DNA of 64,000 nucleotides. Source: Hibiscus mutabilis. Its lineage: Eukaryota > Streptophyta > Magnoliopsida > Malvales > Malvaceae. The position numbers and the translations under genes were made by a program. The stretch covers positions 39,353,834-39,417,833 of the forward strand of contig CM033745.1 of assembly GCA_019671005.1 (NCBI GenBank), read 5' to 3'. Shown here one piece after another: positions 24,599 through 37,000 of the stretch (positions are counted from its first letter, which is position 1; every line of letters starts with the position of its first letter). A model generated the notes under the pieces. It searched no databases, was not told the DNA's origin, and saw only the letters and a program-made list of their open reading frames with translations.

Positions 24599-25793
24599 GA
24601 TTCCTGATGAGTAGAGGCAGGGGCTTGATTTTGACCTCTTCCTGAATTCTCGACTAAGCTTGTCTTGATCCTTTACCCTGGATGGTTGGTTTGAATTGAT
24701 ATTGGATGGCGTACGAGCAAGGGTCTTGTTTGTATTTTGTGGACATTGTTTTGCTTTCTATAGAGACTCGTATGATAATTCTAGTAGAATTTGCAAATCC
24801 TAGATGGAGATTCTCTACTAGAATTCTCCAAGCTGTTCACCGAGATAGTAGGTGCAGAAGTATTGATCATAGTTTGGGGTTTAGGCAAGAAATTACCCCT
24901 TTGAGGAGAAAAATGGCTTGAAGAGTTCCCTCTCTGATGTTTCGATTTATTTGATGACCAAGAAGGCTTATTATCGTTTCTTTGCCTTTTGTCCTTTCTA
25001 GTGAAGCTTTCCTTACTTTTATCAGATGCCTTCATCTTTGATTCAGTGGCAATCGCCCGATTCACCAACTCTTGAAAATTAGTGATCCCGAGACCCATAA
25101 ACATTGGGCTTAGCTCATCATTCAATCCATCAATGAACATACGACATTTGTCTTCTTCTTTCTTTATGTACTCTGACCCATACTTACAATACTTGTATAA
25201 CTCATTCACATATTGTTCTATGGGTTTACCTCTTTGTTTTACGTACAAGAAACACTTTCTACGTTTAGCCAAGTACTGCTCACTAATGTACTTTTTACGG
25301 AATTCTTTGAGAAAGAACTCCCAATCAATAGCATGTGTCGGAGCAGTTAAAGTTGTGGTCTGCCACAAACTAAGGGCTTCATCGGCTAGTAGGGACAAGG
25401 CACATTCGAGTTTATGCTCATCTAAGCATTGTAGTTGCTTTGTTAGGATTCTAATTGTAGTCTGTAGCCAGTATTAAGTTACTTCAGGATTTTCATCATC
25501 AGATCCCGAGAAGGTATAAGCTCGGTGTTGAGCTAGCTAGCTATGGGTGCTCTACTTTGACCTACTACAAGTGTAGGGGAAGATTTTTGCTTCAAGGAGA
25601 CAACAAACTGGTTGAACATCTTAGTCATGCTCAAGAAACATTATTTCTGAATAGGATTTATTTAAGAAGCTTCAAGTTGAGGTTCAACAACTTTTTGGGG
25701 ATTATGTTGTTCCTAATTCATTCTTACACTTGCTCCTTCATTGGAGGAAGCAGCGGGACTATCCTTGTCCCTATCCAGATGTGTCTCAGACAT
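24599..25793 (-). pseudogene. Element C gag
   Basis: The start is ATG at 25791-25793 (MSETHLDRDKDSPAASSNEG). The N-terminal part has several stops. The capsid core is open at 24781-25398: LLADEALSLWQTTTLTAP, FFLKEFRKKYISEQYLAKRR, GKPIEQYVNELYKYCKYG, CRMFIDGLNDELSPMF. A basic Ser/Asn-rich linker follows. The zinc knuckle that E retains at this point is not recognisable; only RICKFY remains before a stop near 24780. Gag start, gag core and protease are in three different frames, so at least two frameshifts occurred. Confidence 0.88.
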
Positions 25794-25929
25794 CTAAAAA
25801 GATCAAAAAAATTCAAAGGAAACTAATTAAGCAGGATCACAAGTATAGATTGAAATTAACTCCTAGGTGGCACAACATGATAAATAATACAATAGAATAT
25901 GGTTTAGTCCTAGGACCGACTAAACCTTA

Positions 25930-25942
25930 GCTTTGATTACCA
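25930..25942 (-). other. Primer-binding site of element C
   Basis: The minus strand reads TGGTAATCAAAGC two bases from the LTR end. Relative to B and E one G has become A. It is of the initiator-Met type with the extra A seen in all three. Confidence 0.65.
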
Positions 25943-25944
25943 AT

Positions 25945-27390
25945 TATAACAACCCCCAAACCCAGTTTAGTAGTAATCTGAATCTAAAGGGTTATGAACT
26001 AGCAAACAAGTAACTTGGGATTCAAGTTAGAGGCTTAACAAACAAGATTGATTTATGCATGAATTAGACAGTCTACCTTCTAATAGTTTTTATACATTGG
26101 AACTGTCCAAATACACATGTTTAATAATCAACAACATGCTTATATATATATATATATATATATATTCCAATTTATGCAAAAACAGAACATTAACCAAACT
26201 GTCCAACCTATTTATAAAACAGTTTACAAAACTGCCACCATACCTAAACTGCTACTGCCAGGCAGCAGGTGCACTACTTACTCAATTGCCTATATCTTTC
26301 ATTCCGTACATCGAAATTTCGAATCGTTTACACCGTTGGAAAGCTAACTTAATTGTACTTCTAACCATATAGGAATAGCATTGATCCTCAAGGTATTCGA
26401 AACAAGCAACAAGAAAACAAGTTGAACATATATTAATTACATATCAGTTAAACCATTAGGGTTCTAGGTTCGAACATTTCATAAAAGTAGTGCCAAGATA
26501 TTAATGTTCATTAGAACTAAGACATGTAAGTTACAAATTACTTAGAAACAAGAAAGTTTTCAATTTAGCCATCAAACAATACCAGCACTTATTCCTTATT
26601 TTTATTCTCAAAGGGCATCTAATTTGTTTTTCTATGGTGGTTATACAAGCAATTCTCTCGGAAAGCCTCCTCTAGTTTACTCATTTACACAAAGCGATTC
26701 TAGTTAACATATCCAATTACATCTTACAAGAAACAAGGCATAGATTTCAATTCCTTAATACAAACATACTACTAGAACCTAGATAACTAATCTACTTATA
26801 GATGTCTAGCATTTATCATCAAGCAAGCATAACCATTGAATATATTACTATTCAACCAAGGCATTCAAGTCATCCATAGCAAACATTAGGACATTTACCT
26901 ATAAACCAACCCATTGACTTTAATATTTACACGATATGGAAACATAACAAAATAGGTTTACAAGCCAAGGTGATCTATTAAGAGATTTACAAGCAAGTAA
27001 GTGCCACCATACTAGGAGTCAAAATAAGATACAAAACATACATTTTAGCTTTTTGAGATCTTGCCTTCCTCCTTGGATTTAATCTACAAGTATCAACTTT
27101 AACCTGGAACATAATAAGGAGAGCCAAAGAGATCAAAGATGAGAATTCAAGCACAAAATGAAAACATAAGCTTAGACTAGGTCTCCCTATATGTTTTGAG
27201 ATATCCATAATAAGTAGAATTGGTTCGGTCATGATTGATTTCAAGACAACTTGTAGATTTTACTAATCAATTCCATGCAAGCATGACAACGATTCACTTA
27301 GTTTAGTCTATTCCTTTTATGAGGTTAACCTAATTCAAGTTTCCATAGTTTTCCATTTTAATACATATCATACATATGATCCATTTTCAC
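25945..27390 (-). mobile_element. 5' LTR of element C, truncated by D
   Basis: It starts TATAACAACCCCCAAACCCA beside the primer site and tracks the 3' LTR (18115 onward) up to CCATTTTCAC at 27390, equivalent to about 19230 in the 3' LTR, where D begins. Between about 26046 and 26375 it carries sequence absent from the 3' LTR (separate entry). Confidence 0.85.
26046..26375. repeat. Foreign LTR module inside C's 5' LTR
   Basis: About 330 bases here replace about 20 bases at the matching point of the 3' LTR (18225-18235). They contain CTGCCAGGCAGCAGG, CATTCCGTACATCGAAATTT and CACCGTTGGAAAGCTAAC, a module found in LTR1 (about 5885-5990), LTR2 (4350-4450), E (55940-56050) and P (41520-41620). A (TA)n run sits at about 26141-26164. 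Block exchange between LTR subfamilies is the likely cause. Confidence 0.7.
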
Positions 27391-28013
27391 TATAATACCC
27401 ATACTCGTGGCCTAGAAGGCAATATCGATCTAGGAGGAAAAATAATCTAACTTCAATAACAAGTTAGATGTCGAATAAGGAAGAACTTGTAAGAAGACCT
27501 TGGAGTACAGGCATTTGAATAGATAAACTATGAAGTATCAAAGACATCACAATTCAATCAAACAGAATTGAGATAGGAATCATTTTATCTATCTAAGGTT
27601 TTACACTTAACAAGAAAGTGTGAATAAAGTATACTAATCATATTAAGTCGTGATACTTTGGCAAAGAACCAATATATGCATGATATACCAATTAACGAGT
27701 TATAAGATTCTTTATTAGCAATACAAGTTCAAGACTCTCCTAACAAGGTGATCTAACCGAACTGTTTTACATGGACAAGGGGCTTCTAATTTATAATCGT
27801 AGATAAGCAAAACATGCAATACTCAAGATAAGTCCAGACTCTAAAGGTATTCACAACTTTGAAACACACGTAATCAATATGCAACCATACATTAGCATCA
27901 TTCAGTCGAATAGGTAAGATCGTGATATCGACTAAATCATTTGAATCTAGCAACCAGGCTAAGTCAAGCAAAATCTATCACCAAGCACAAAAGGCCGAAC
28001 ACACACACACATA

Positions 28014-28049
<36 letters not shown>

Positions 28050-30307
28050 TTACAATCCCATAATAAGTTACTAATTACAACCCCTTTTATAGACAAAATA
28101 TTATAGCCTAACATTCCAGTCTAGTGCCACCTTCTAGGAGTTAACATGATAAACAAAACATACATTTGGTGCTTTAGATGACCTTGCAAACCCTCTCAAT
28201 GCTTTATCAACAATCAATTTCTCCTGTGACATATCAGATTGAGCATTCAAATAGTAGCCTCGTAATCAACTTTGTAAATGAGTGTAAAAGTATCAAATTT
28301 AGCTAATGATTATCTATTTTATCACAACAACTAACTCTCAAGACTAGCATTTCTTCGACAGTTTCATAATACGTTTTAGGCCTCACCTACTTAACAGAAT
28401 TTCACTATTAGCTCAATGACACATACATCATCATGATACAGAAAATATACATTAAAATTTCCAGGCAACCTCTCTTGAATTGTACGAATACCATACTATT
28501 CTTTCATAAGTGAAGCTAAATCGGGTAACCGCAATTGAATATCCATACTGTGTCTAGTATCAATCTAGACTTCTATTCCCAGGTCATCATATTAATAGGC
28601 AATGGCTTTTATTTCCATTGAACTAGAATTGTAACCATGTCAATCAGGGGTACATTGTACCTATCAGAGGACCTTAGTCCAATGTTATTCAGGCTGAGCT
28701 CAGGACACATTATAGGCATGCCAATTGTACTATTATTGACCCTAAACAAGATAATTTCTAGAGGAACCTCAGTATCCTAGTTCAATCATATTTTGAAACA
28801 CTATCTTGTATTCGAAAGTTAGGATGCCACCTGTGACATTATTGTTACACATTCTTGAACATGCTTGTATAAATTAAGTAACAAACCACATACCTTGGCA
28901 CTTACCTTCCAAGGATTCAAGCAGGAATAAACAAGCAAGGCATTTAGCCTCTTTATACATTCGGTGATTTGAATTATGAGTAATAAAATTTACTTAGATT
29001 ACATGTTACACTCACAGATATTTCCAGCTATACTTGATCCTGGATCACAATTCTTTTTTTTTCTTTCGTCCTATTGACCAAATTTGTTGTTGTCTAAGTA
29101 ACAATAATTAAATCATACATTAGAGCAATTCAATATCACTTGACTTGTCTATGTGCTCACACAAATGCTTTAATCAAAAGGTAATACATTCAAAGCATCC
29201 ATATAACACTAATTCCTAGCCAAAGATGCAGCTCAACAATATGGGGCATTAACATACACATAAAACAGTCCTCTAGTTCATAACAATTCGGTTCTGCCTT
29301 CCCTGCACTTAGGTGCTATTTTTATTCAATTTATCCATCCTTCTAACAAGCATTTACCTCAAACTTCCATTTATTCAACATCCATTAAAATTATTCATTA
29401 AATTAACACCTAACTTGTCTTTAACTCTCAATTAATTACTCGAACAGCAACAAATAAACCCCTAAACTGCCCTGCTCGAAACAGGGCAAATTTCCACTTA
29501 ATTAGACTGAATAATTGTCATTGAATTCCATTCTAATAGTTCCTTGATTCAATTATAGTGTTGCTAACATGATAACTAGGCACCAAATAAAGATTCAACA
29601 TTCTTGATTAATCCATTCTTTCCAACAGTTTCCTTGGGAACAACTTTCAAACTATGCTATAATCACAAGAACATGAATTCACAATATTTCATTCAAAGAC
29701 CCTGATTCAATACCTAACAATTAAATATAAGAATTTTCCATAATTGATATTGTCTAAAACATTCGGCTAAACATTTCAACTTCAATCGAAGACCCAAACA
29801 TTCAACCATGCAAGCAAAATTCAAGACCCCAACCAACAATCTCTAGTTGTTAAATTCTAAAGAGAAGTTCAAGAAAGACTTACTTCCTTGGATGTATAGT
29901 CTTAAATCAAGTGTCAATCTCAACCGAAATCTCTAACAAGGCAAGGCTATGTTGATTCTTTTTCTTCTCCTTTCTCTCAACTCTCCATTCGGCTATTGAG
30001 AGGAATGAAGGAGAAAACAAACTATTTGATTGTTTCATCCAATGGTGGTAATAATCCACATGTCCATATCCCATGGAGCCACTTCATCATTCCCTTATTA
30101 TCTTTAAATTCATCATGCAAAACTCCAATTCCAAAAGTTCATCTATATAGTCCTTTTCGATTTCACTCTCCTAGAATTAAGTTATTCAATTTGGTCCCCT
30201 AATGGATTGTTAACCATCATTTAAGCGCATTATACATGCATAGTAGAATATATATATATACATATCACCAAAAGAATGATTTTAAATTTAGATCTTGGGT
30301 TGTTACA
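27391..30307 (-). mobile_element. 3' LTR of element D
   Basis: It runs from TATAATACCCATACTCG (TG changed to TA) to GGGTTGTTACA at 30307, 2917 bp, the same short subfamily as B. Landmarks are the GTGCCACCTTCTAGGAG box near 28122 and GAGCTCAGGACACATTATAG near 28695. No coding potential is recognised; the ORF at 29996-30202 is an LTR shadow. Confidence 0.85.
27996..28045. repeat. (CA)n-(TA)n microsatellite
   Basis: ACACACACACACA passes through ATAAACA into a run of about 13 TA units inside D's LTR. Confidence 0.9.
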
Positions 30308-30321
30308 AATTCCTCCCCCTT
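30308..30321 (-). other. Polypurine tract of element D
   Basis: The minus strand reads TTAAGGGGGAGGAATT directly before the LTR, as in C and E. Confidence 0.8.
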
Positions 30322-30334
30322 AAGGGAAATTCGT

Positions 30335-31851
30335 CCCCGAATTTACCTAAAAGAAAAAGATGAGGATACTATTCTCTCATAGATGATTCAGACTCCCAAG
30401 TTTCCTCTTTATTCCCATGATTCTTCCACGGAACTTTGACAAGTGATATTGTCTTGTTTCGAAGTCGTCTATCTTCACGGTCAAGGATTTGAATTGGTTC
30501 TTCATTATATGTCAAGTCTTAATTCAATTCAACTTCATCTGGTCCAAGAACATGGGAAGGATCAGATCGATATCTATGAAGCATTGACACATGAAATACA
30601 TTATGTATTTTGTTGAATTCTTCTGGAAGAGCTAATCGGTAAGCAATAGGGCCAATTCTTTTAATTATCACGAAAGGTCCAATGGACCGAGGGCTAAGTT
30701 TCCCTTTCTTCCCAAATCTAAATACTTTCTTCCATGATGATACTTTGAGAAATACCTTATCTCCCACGTTGTATTGAATGTCTTTTCTTTTACGATCAGC
30801 ATAAGCTTTTTGTCTGTCAAAAGCCTCCTTCAAATGACTGTAGATTAATTGTACTTGCTCTTCTATTTCTCGAAGTAATTGAGGTCCTAAGGCCTTGTTC
30901 TCCCCCAATTCTAACCAACATAGAGGTGTTTTACATTTTCTTCCATAGAGGGCTTCAAAAAGAGCCATTTTGATAGAAGATTGGTAACTATTATTGTAAG
31001 AAAATTTGGCCAGGGGTATGGCTTTCTCGCAATTTCTCCCCATATCAATAATACATGCCTGAAGCATGTCTTCCAGGACTTGTATAGTTCTTTTCGATTG
31101 CCCATCCGACTGAGGGTGAAATGATGTACTAAGATTGGTCTTAGTTCTAAGGGCTCTGTGTAAAGATTTCCAGAATCTATAAGTAAATCTAGAATCCAGA
31201 TCTGAGATTACTGAAGTATGAATGCCATGAAGTCTAATTATCTCTCGGATATACAGTTCGACTAATTGATACAGACTCATACCCATTCGAACAGGGAAAA
31301 ATTGAGCAGACTTAGAAAATTTGTCTACAATTACCCAGATTGAATCATTTATTTAGGAGATAATGGTAAACCACTAACAAAATCCATTATTATTTGTTCC
31401 CATTTCCATTGTAGAATTTCAATAGGCTGCAAAAGTCTCGAGGGAACCTGATGCTCGGCTTTCACCTGTTGACATACAAGACATTTTGACACAAAGTCAG
31501 TTATAGCATACTTCATTTCGGGCCACCAATAAAGACTCTTTAGGTCCTTATACATCTTCACTGAACCAGGATGAATTGAAAAAGAATTGTTGTGGGCTTC
31601 ATGAAGGATTTCTCTTCTTAATTATGGATCATCAGGAACACACATCCTATTCCTGAAATAGAACAACCCATCATCTTTCAGAGTAAATTCTGATTCAAAA
31701 CTTTCATCCACTTTGAGCTTAAATCTGGCTAGTTCAGGGTCCGATTGTTGTAACATTCGGATTCTTGATACAACCTCAGACTGGATTCGAATGGAAGCTA
31801 GGGTCCCTTTATTTTCAACCAATCGAAAGTGGGCATTGATGGATGATGAAG
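30335..31851 (-). pseudogene. Element D integrase and chromodomain-like tail
   Basis: The longest open part is 30519-31286. Zinc region: NKG and SIRIQSEV lead, then YWWPEMKYAITDF and CLVCQQVKAEHQVP at 31349-31561. First catalytic Asp: IIMDFVSGLPL. Second: SVISDLDSRFT. At the third position the motif reads GQSKRTIQ: the codon at 31092-31094 is AAA (Lys) where E has Glu, so the DDE triad is broken. YNNSYQSSIKMALFEALYG, the GPY/F-type RSIGPFVIIKRIGPIAYRL and IHNVFHVSMLHRYRSDPSHV follow. The tail continues in shifted frames: KTISLVKVPWKNHGNKEETW and YPHLFLLGKFGDEF. It holds fewer stops than D's RT. Confidence 0.9.
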
Positions 31852-31944
31852 CTACATTAGATTACAAAGAAATATTTTAGGTGGCACACATATGCGATAA
31901 CTCGATTAGGATTAGGGAAAATGTTGATTAGATTGAATTCTTAC
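31852..31944 (-). other. Putative intron in pol of D (93 bp)
   Basis: The donor is CACGTG|GTAAGAATTC and the acceptor CTAATGTAG|CTTCATC (minus strand). It is phase 1, as in C and E. An in-frame TAA occurs six codons in. Removal joins ADALSRQHSR to ASSSINAHFRL of integrase in frame. Confidence 0.65.
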
Positions 31945-33342
31945 CACGTGAATGTTGTCGACTGAGTGCATCAGCCACAACATTGGCTTTCCCCGGATGA
32001 TAATCTATGATTAAATAATAGTCTTTAAGGAGTTCAATCCATCTCTATTGCCTTAGATTAAGTTTCTACTGAGTCAATATATATTTCAGGCTCTTATGAT
32101 CGATGTACAGATAGCATTTTTCTCCGAACAGATAATGTCGCCAGATTTCTAAGTCAAAAACCACCGCAGCAAGTTCCAAATCATGACTTGGATAGTTAAG
32201 GTCATGGGACTTTAATTCTCGGGAAGCATATGCCACTACATTGCCTCCTTGCATTAGAACACACCCTAAGCCCAAATAGGAGGCATCACTAAATACAGTG
32301 TATTCTTTCCCCGATTCTGGTTGAATCAAAACTGGAGCTCAGGTTAGAACTTCTTTCAGCTGATCAAAGCTCCTTTGTTGTTCCTCAGTCCAAACAAACG
32401 ATATATCTTTATGGAGTAGCTTAGCCAAAGGTACAGCTAAAATTGAAAATCACTTAACAAATCTTTGATAGTATCTGGCCAAGCCAAGGAACCTTCAGAC
32501 GTCATTTACGTTCCTTGGAGATCTCCATTCAAGCACATATTGGATCATTTTCGGGTCAACTTTGATTCCTTCGGCTTAAATTACATGCCCGAGAAAGGAG
32601 ACTTCAGGCAACCAAAATTCACATTTGTTGAATTTGGCATATAGTCTATTTTCTCTAAGGGTTTGTAGTACAATTCTGAGATGTCTTGAATACTCATCTT
32701 CATCTTTCGAGTAAACAAGAATATCTTCAATGAAAACCACTACAAATTTATCCAAGTAGGGTTTAAAGACTCAGTGCATAAGATCCATAAATGCAGCATG
32801 GGCATTTGTCAAACCAAATGGCATTACTAAGAACTCGTAATGGCTATATCGAGTCATAAAGGTAGTTTTGGGAATGTCACACTCCTTTACTTTCATTTGA
32901 TAGTATCCCGATCTAAGATCAATCTTAGAAAATACCGAAGCACCCTTCAATTGATCAAACAAATCTTCAATTCTCGAAAGCGGGTATTTATTCTTAATCG
33001 TGACTTGATTAAGTTATCGATAATCTATGCATAGCCTCATTGATCCGTCTTTCTTCTTGACAAAGAGTACCGGGGCTCCCCATGGTGAAGAGCTTGGTCG
33101 TGTGAACCCCTTAACTTGCAGTTCTTGTAATTGCTTCTGAAGTTCTTTTAATTCTACAGAAGCCATTCGGTAAGGGTAATAGATATGGGATTAACTCCTG
33201 GTTGAAACTCGATCTTGAATTCAACCTCTCGAGTTGGTGGCAATCCCGGAAGTTCCTCAAGAAATTTAGATACAGTCAGGATTGAATTTATATCAGACTC
33301 GGTTCGAACAGTTCCAAGCATATTAGCAGATAAAACATTCAA
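31945..33342 (-). pseudogene. Element D reverse transcriptase and RNase H
   Basis: Open parts are 33154-33342 (LPGLPPTREVEFKIEFQPG), 32771-32962 (SVFSKIDLRSGYYQMKV, LVMPFGLTNAHAAF) and 32066-32329 (RNase H: VFSDASYLGLGCVLMQGG, YASRELKSHDLNYPSHDLE, YIDHKSLKYILTQ). The RT active site at about 32725 reads FIED instead of FIDD, an Asp to Glu change. Several stops and frameshifts lie between the pieces. The region ends at the putative intron with KANVVADALSRQHSR. Confidence 0.9.
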
Positions 33343-33765
33343 TCATTTTGGCTTTTGACTAATAAGGGATATCGACTCTTTTCCCAAACCCCGTAAGTAT
33401 AATTTTCTCTTATTATAGTCTACCCAAGCCCAGTGTCTTCCTAACCAGTCTAAACCCAAAATTAAATCGAATTCACAGAAGGGCAGTACATAAAGATCAA
33501 TAGGGAAAGGAATGTTATAAATATGCAATGGACAATCCCTACAAAGAACATTTAGGGCTAGAGATTTTCCCACAGGGTTTGAAATTAGGAGATCTCGATC
33601 AACAATATCAGAATTCAGGTTCAACATTACAATCAAATGAAGGCAAATAAAGGATTGAGTAGATCCTGGATTAATTAAAGCATATACAGGAGTACCATTT
33701 AGTTCAACAGTACCTACTATGACATCAGGTGCCTTTTCTTCATCACGGGTTCGAATGTGATACAT
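33343..33765 (-). pseudogene. Element D protease
   Basis: 140 codons are open. It aligns with C and E from YHIRTRDEEKAPDVIVGTVE through LPFCEFDLILGLDWLG. The active-site triplet reads ALINPGSTQSF where C and E have DSG, so the catalytic Asp has become Asn and the Ser Pro. It is therefore dead, although the frame is open over the whole domain. Confidence 0.88.
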
Positions 33766-34037
33766 TCGAGTAAGGGCCTAGGACTCTTGTTGAGTGGTAG
33801 TGACAGCCTGGCCCTGTCATCTTCCAGAGTTTCCAATTGAGCTTGTCTCGGTCCCTTTTCCTTAGAGGTATAGCTTGGTTCGAATTAGAAGCTACCTTAA
33901 CCGGGGGCATGCCAAAGGGCTGAGGACAATCCTAGACATAATGATCCACACTTCCACACCGAAAACGGGCATTTGATTGTCTCTTACATTGGCTAGAGTG
34001 ATAATTTTGACAGATATTGCAGTGTCAAGATTGAGGT
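33766..34037 (-). pseudogene. Element D gag C-terminus with zinc knuckle
   Basis: The minus strand reads a CCHC-like pattern (CNICQNYHSSQCK, then FRCGSVDHYV, a stop, and DCPQ). E has the same arrangement (CYSCGASDHYIQDCPQ). The N-terminal gag lies beyond LTR F, which starts at 34038. Confidence 0.75.
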
Positions 34038-37000
34038 TGTAACACCCCCTACCCGGGCAAGTAGCAACTCGGCTTGGGAGCGTTACTTAACAAGCAAGCA
34101 ATGGCAATAAACAATACAATACAAGTAATACATACAATACAAGAACAATTGTAATACCCCAAATTAGGGCCTAGTATTATGAACCTTAAGTAACTAGAAA
34201 CTTAATTGATCAAATGTTATAACAATTAAAAGGATTAAAATGATCTAGTCACTTAATTGTGAAGAAACCGAAACTAATGACAAGAATTGAAAGAATTAAG
34301 GGATTTAATTGACCAAAGTTTAAACCTTGTTAACTTGCATGTAATAAGCTTTATAGCTTGATATCAAGGAAATAATTACCCCAATATTAAGGCCATGTGG
34401 CCGGTTACTAGGTGAAAAACAATCCCACTTGCCATTTCATCATCTTCCCCATGCATTCATCTTCTCCATTCGAGAAGAGAGTTTGAGAGATCCATAGATG
34501 CATAGAATTGAGCTTGAATGTGGTAGCAATCTCATGAAAATTGGAAGCTAGAAGCTAGTGTAAGTGTTTTCTTCTTGTATTTCGAGTAGAAGCATAGAAA
34601 TCATGTTAGATTGTTGAATGTCGAATCGAATTACTTGATGATTGATTGGGTAACCATTGTTGTTTGTTATAGGATGCTAGAATCATGTTAAATTTTTTAT
34701 GTAGATATGTAAAATATAGGAATTGATAGTAGGAATTCATGCTAGATCACTAGACATTTCAAAATGGGCATGACTAGTAATGGCCGATTGCAATTGGCAT
34801 TTAAATTGAATCAAATTGTGTATTGAATTGAATAGGAGAAGATTGTATCTTGTAAATGTCAAATTATATAGTATGTTTACAGAAATTTGATAATGGAACT
34901 AGTTGAATTGTTAATGGAATCGAATTGAATTAACTAGTCACAAAAGTAGTCACAATTCTAGTAAATTGAGTCCTAGGGACTGTTTTGAAGAATCTGTTAA
35001 TTAGGGCACCTAATTGTATGTTTAAAGTCTGGAAAATTTCTTGTATAAACAGGGAAAAACAGGGGAAGGGTTAGATTGAATGCTGGAAAATTGAATTGCA
35101 TAAAATGTAGCTAAAGTCATTGCTTAAATATGTTAGTTGGCAGAATTAATGAAACCTGGACTGGTCTGGAAATTTTGTTAATTTAAGGACTTAGATATAC
35201 AAATTAGGGACTAAGCTGGACATGAAAAGTCGAAGTAAAAACAGGGGAAACTAGGGTATAAAGGTCTGAAATGAACTAGCATGGATCTTAGGTTAATTAA
35301 CTCACTAAAATGGATTAAACTACAAGCTGGCAGAACTGGAAATTTGATCTGACTTTAAATGGAAATCTGTATTGATCTAGAAAGGCTAAAAATATGAGCC
35401 ATATATGGTTGAAAATATAATTGAATTAGCTTTCTAATGGTGTAAATTAATCAAATTTTTGACGTGTAGATTAAAAGTTATAAACAGATTACTAAAGGGT
35501 ATGCAAACTGCCAGAAGCAGAAAAACAATGTAGTAATTATAGAGTAAATATGCACTTGAATATATGGCTTGTCTTAATGAATTGATTCTAACAATACTTC
35601 TATGATTTTGTGTATGGCTTGTTAGACCAAGAAGGAAAGGATTTTGGTGAAGGCACTAGAGTTGGACATCCAAAAGATTGACAAAAGGGGATAGCTATTC
35701 AAGACTAAACGTGGAGTCTTTGTGAGTGTAGTTGATATTAGGGTTTAGAACTTAGTTCTAACCAAACTTGTATTGATAAATGATCTTGCCATGTTATGCA
35801 TGATAATTGGACTTAATTATATTGGTAAATGACCTAAGGGAAGTTTGGAATAAAATGAGTAATTGGCTAATATGAATTGGATGACTAAATTGCGTGGTAG
35901 ACAATTATAAAACTCCTATGGTTAAATGGATTGTATTTGAAAGCTTGAAATTGTATCTATGTGATGGTTGCTTGATGATGGATTGTTATTGAATCATGGA
36001 CACTTGAAAGATCTTAAAAACTCCATGTTATATAAATTGAACTTCCGAATAGCTAATGGCTACCTTGACCATGAATCCTTGTCTTGATACTCGAAAATAT
36101 ACATGATCTTTAACTTGAGATATACTTAAAATTATTGATCAATAACTTGTAAAAAAATAAAGCCCTTGGCTGCTAGTTAGTCTTAGGTAGAATGGCATGC
36201 CAGAGAGTCTATAGCTCTTTTGTTTAGGGTGGACTATTGTCCTGGGCCAAGGCCCTTATTTGGCGACAGTAGGTGGGTTTGACCGGTACTATAAGTATCA
36301 TCTTGTGGCCTCAGTTTGGTTGGTGACTCGATTACCTAGACATGACTAAATACCAAGGCAAAATGAATCGATTTAATCAAGCTAGAAATCAAAACATACT
36401 TGAATGTGAAAGTAATAACATGAATCACTTGTTTCTTGCTTATTGTTGCTTTTACTTGAAATTCAAGAAATCCATGTAATGAAATTTAAACCTTGGTTGA
36501 TTGCTTGTCATTGTTAAACTTTTTGGTTATACATGTTGATGGTTCGAACAGATGCCTATGAGTATAATTCATGTTGTTAGAATTTGAGCATACAATCCTT
36601 GATTGTATGGTCCTTGTAAACTCTCATTGGCTTGCTCATAAATATTCGATTTCATGCTTGATTAAAATGATTCTCAATTGTTTGATGCTAAATCCTTGAT
36701 AGGAAACTAGTAACTAGAAACAAAACCATACTTGTACTTGATCTAAAAGCTTAGACTTGAAGTAATCAAACCTTCTAGACTAATGATCAAACTTGTGACA
36801 AACTACATACTTGAAATACCTTGCTAGATTTAGGGCTACCTCACTAAGTAAATTATTGTACTTACCACTCTTGTTACCATCCTTCCCAAGACAGGATAAA
36901 GATCGAATTTGTTTCTTTATCTCGAAGCCGCACCTTGAGTTGAAGCAAGATACAAGCCAGCTTGAAGAATGATTCATTTACATTTTGTATTTACCTAGTT

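Larger units (their letters stand above)
18115..27390 (-). mobile_element. Element C: Tekay-type chromovirus, near complete, decayed
   Basis: In element order (right to left): 5' LTR, primer site, gag, protease, reverse transcriptase, RNase H, putative intron, integrase, chromodomain-like tail, PPT and 3' LTR. The internal region is 4.75 kb. The two LTRs agree closely over the shared first ~1.3 kb apart from one block replacement. The 5' LTR is broken at 27390 by element D and its remainder lies outside the window. All genes carry stops or frameshifts. Confidence 0.88.
27391..34037 (-). mobile_element. Element D: Tekay-type chromovirus, inserted in C's 5' LTR
   Basis: It is visible from its 3' LTR through PPT, chromodomain-like tail, integrase, putative intron, RNase H, RT and protease to the gag zinc knuckle, where LTR F interrupts at 34038. 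Its 5' portion lies outside the window. It is inserted at TTCAC (27386-27390); the duplicate cannot be seen. Active-site residues of protease, RT and integrase are all changed (see parts). Confidence 0.87.

Noticed and set aside
24706..25477. Plus-strand ORFs opposite gag of C, and likewise opposite RT and gag of E (60096-60389, 61425-62012)
   Set aside because: Antisense shadows of conserved gag or RT sequence on the minus strand.
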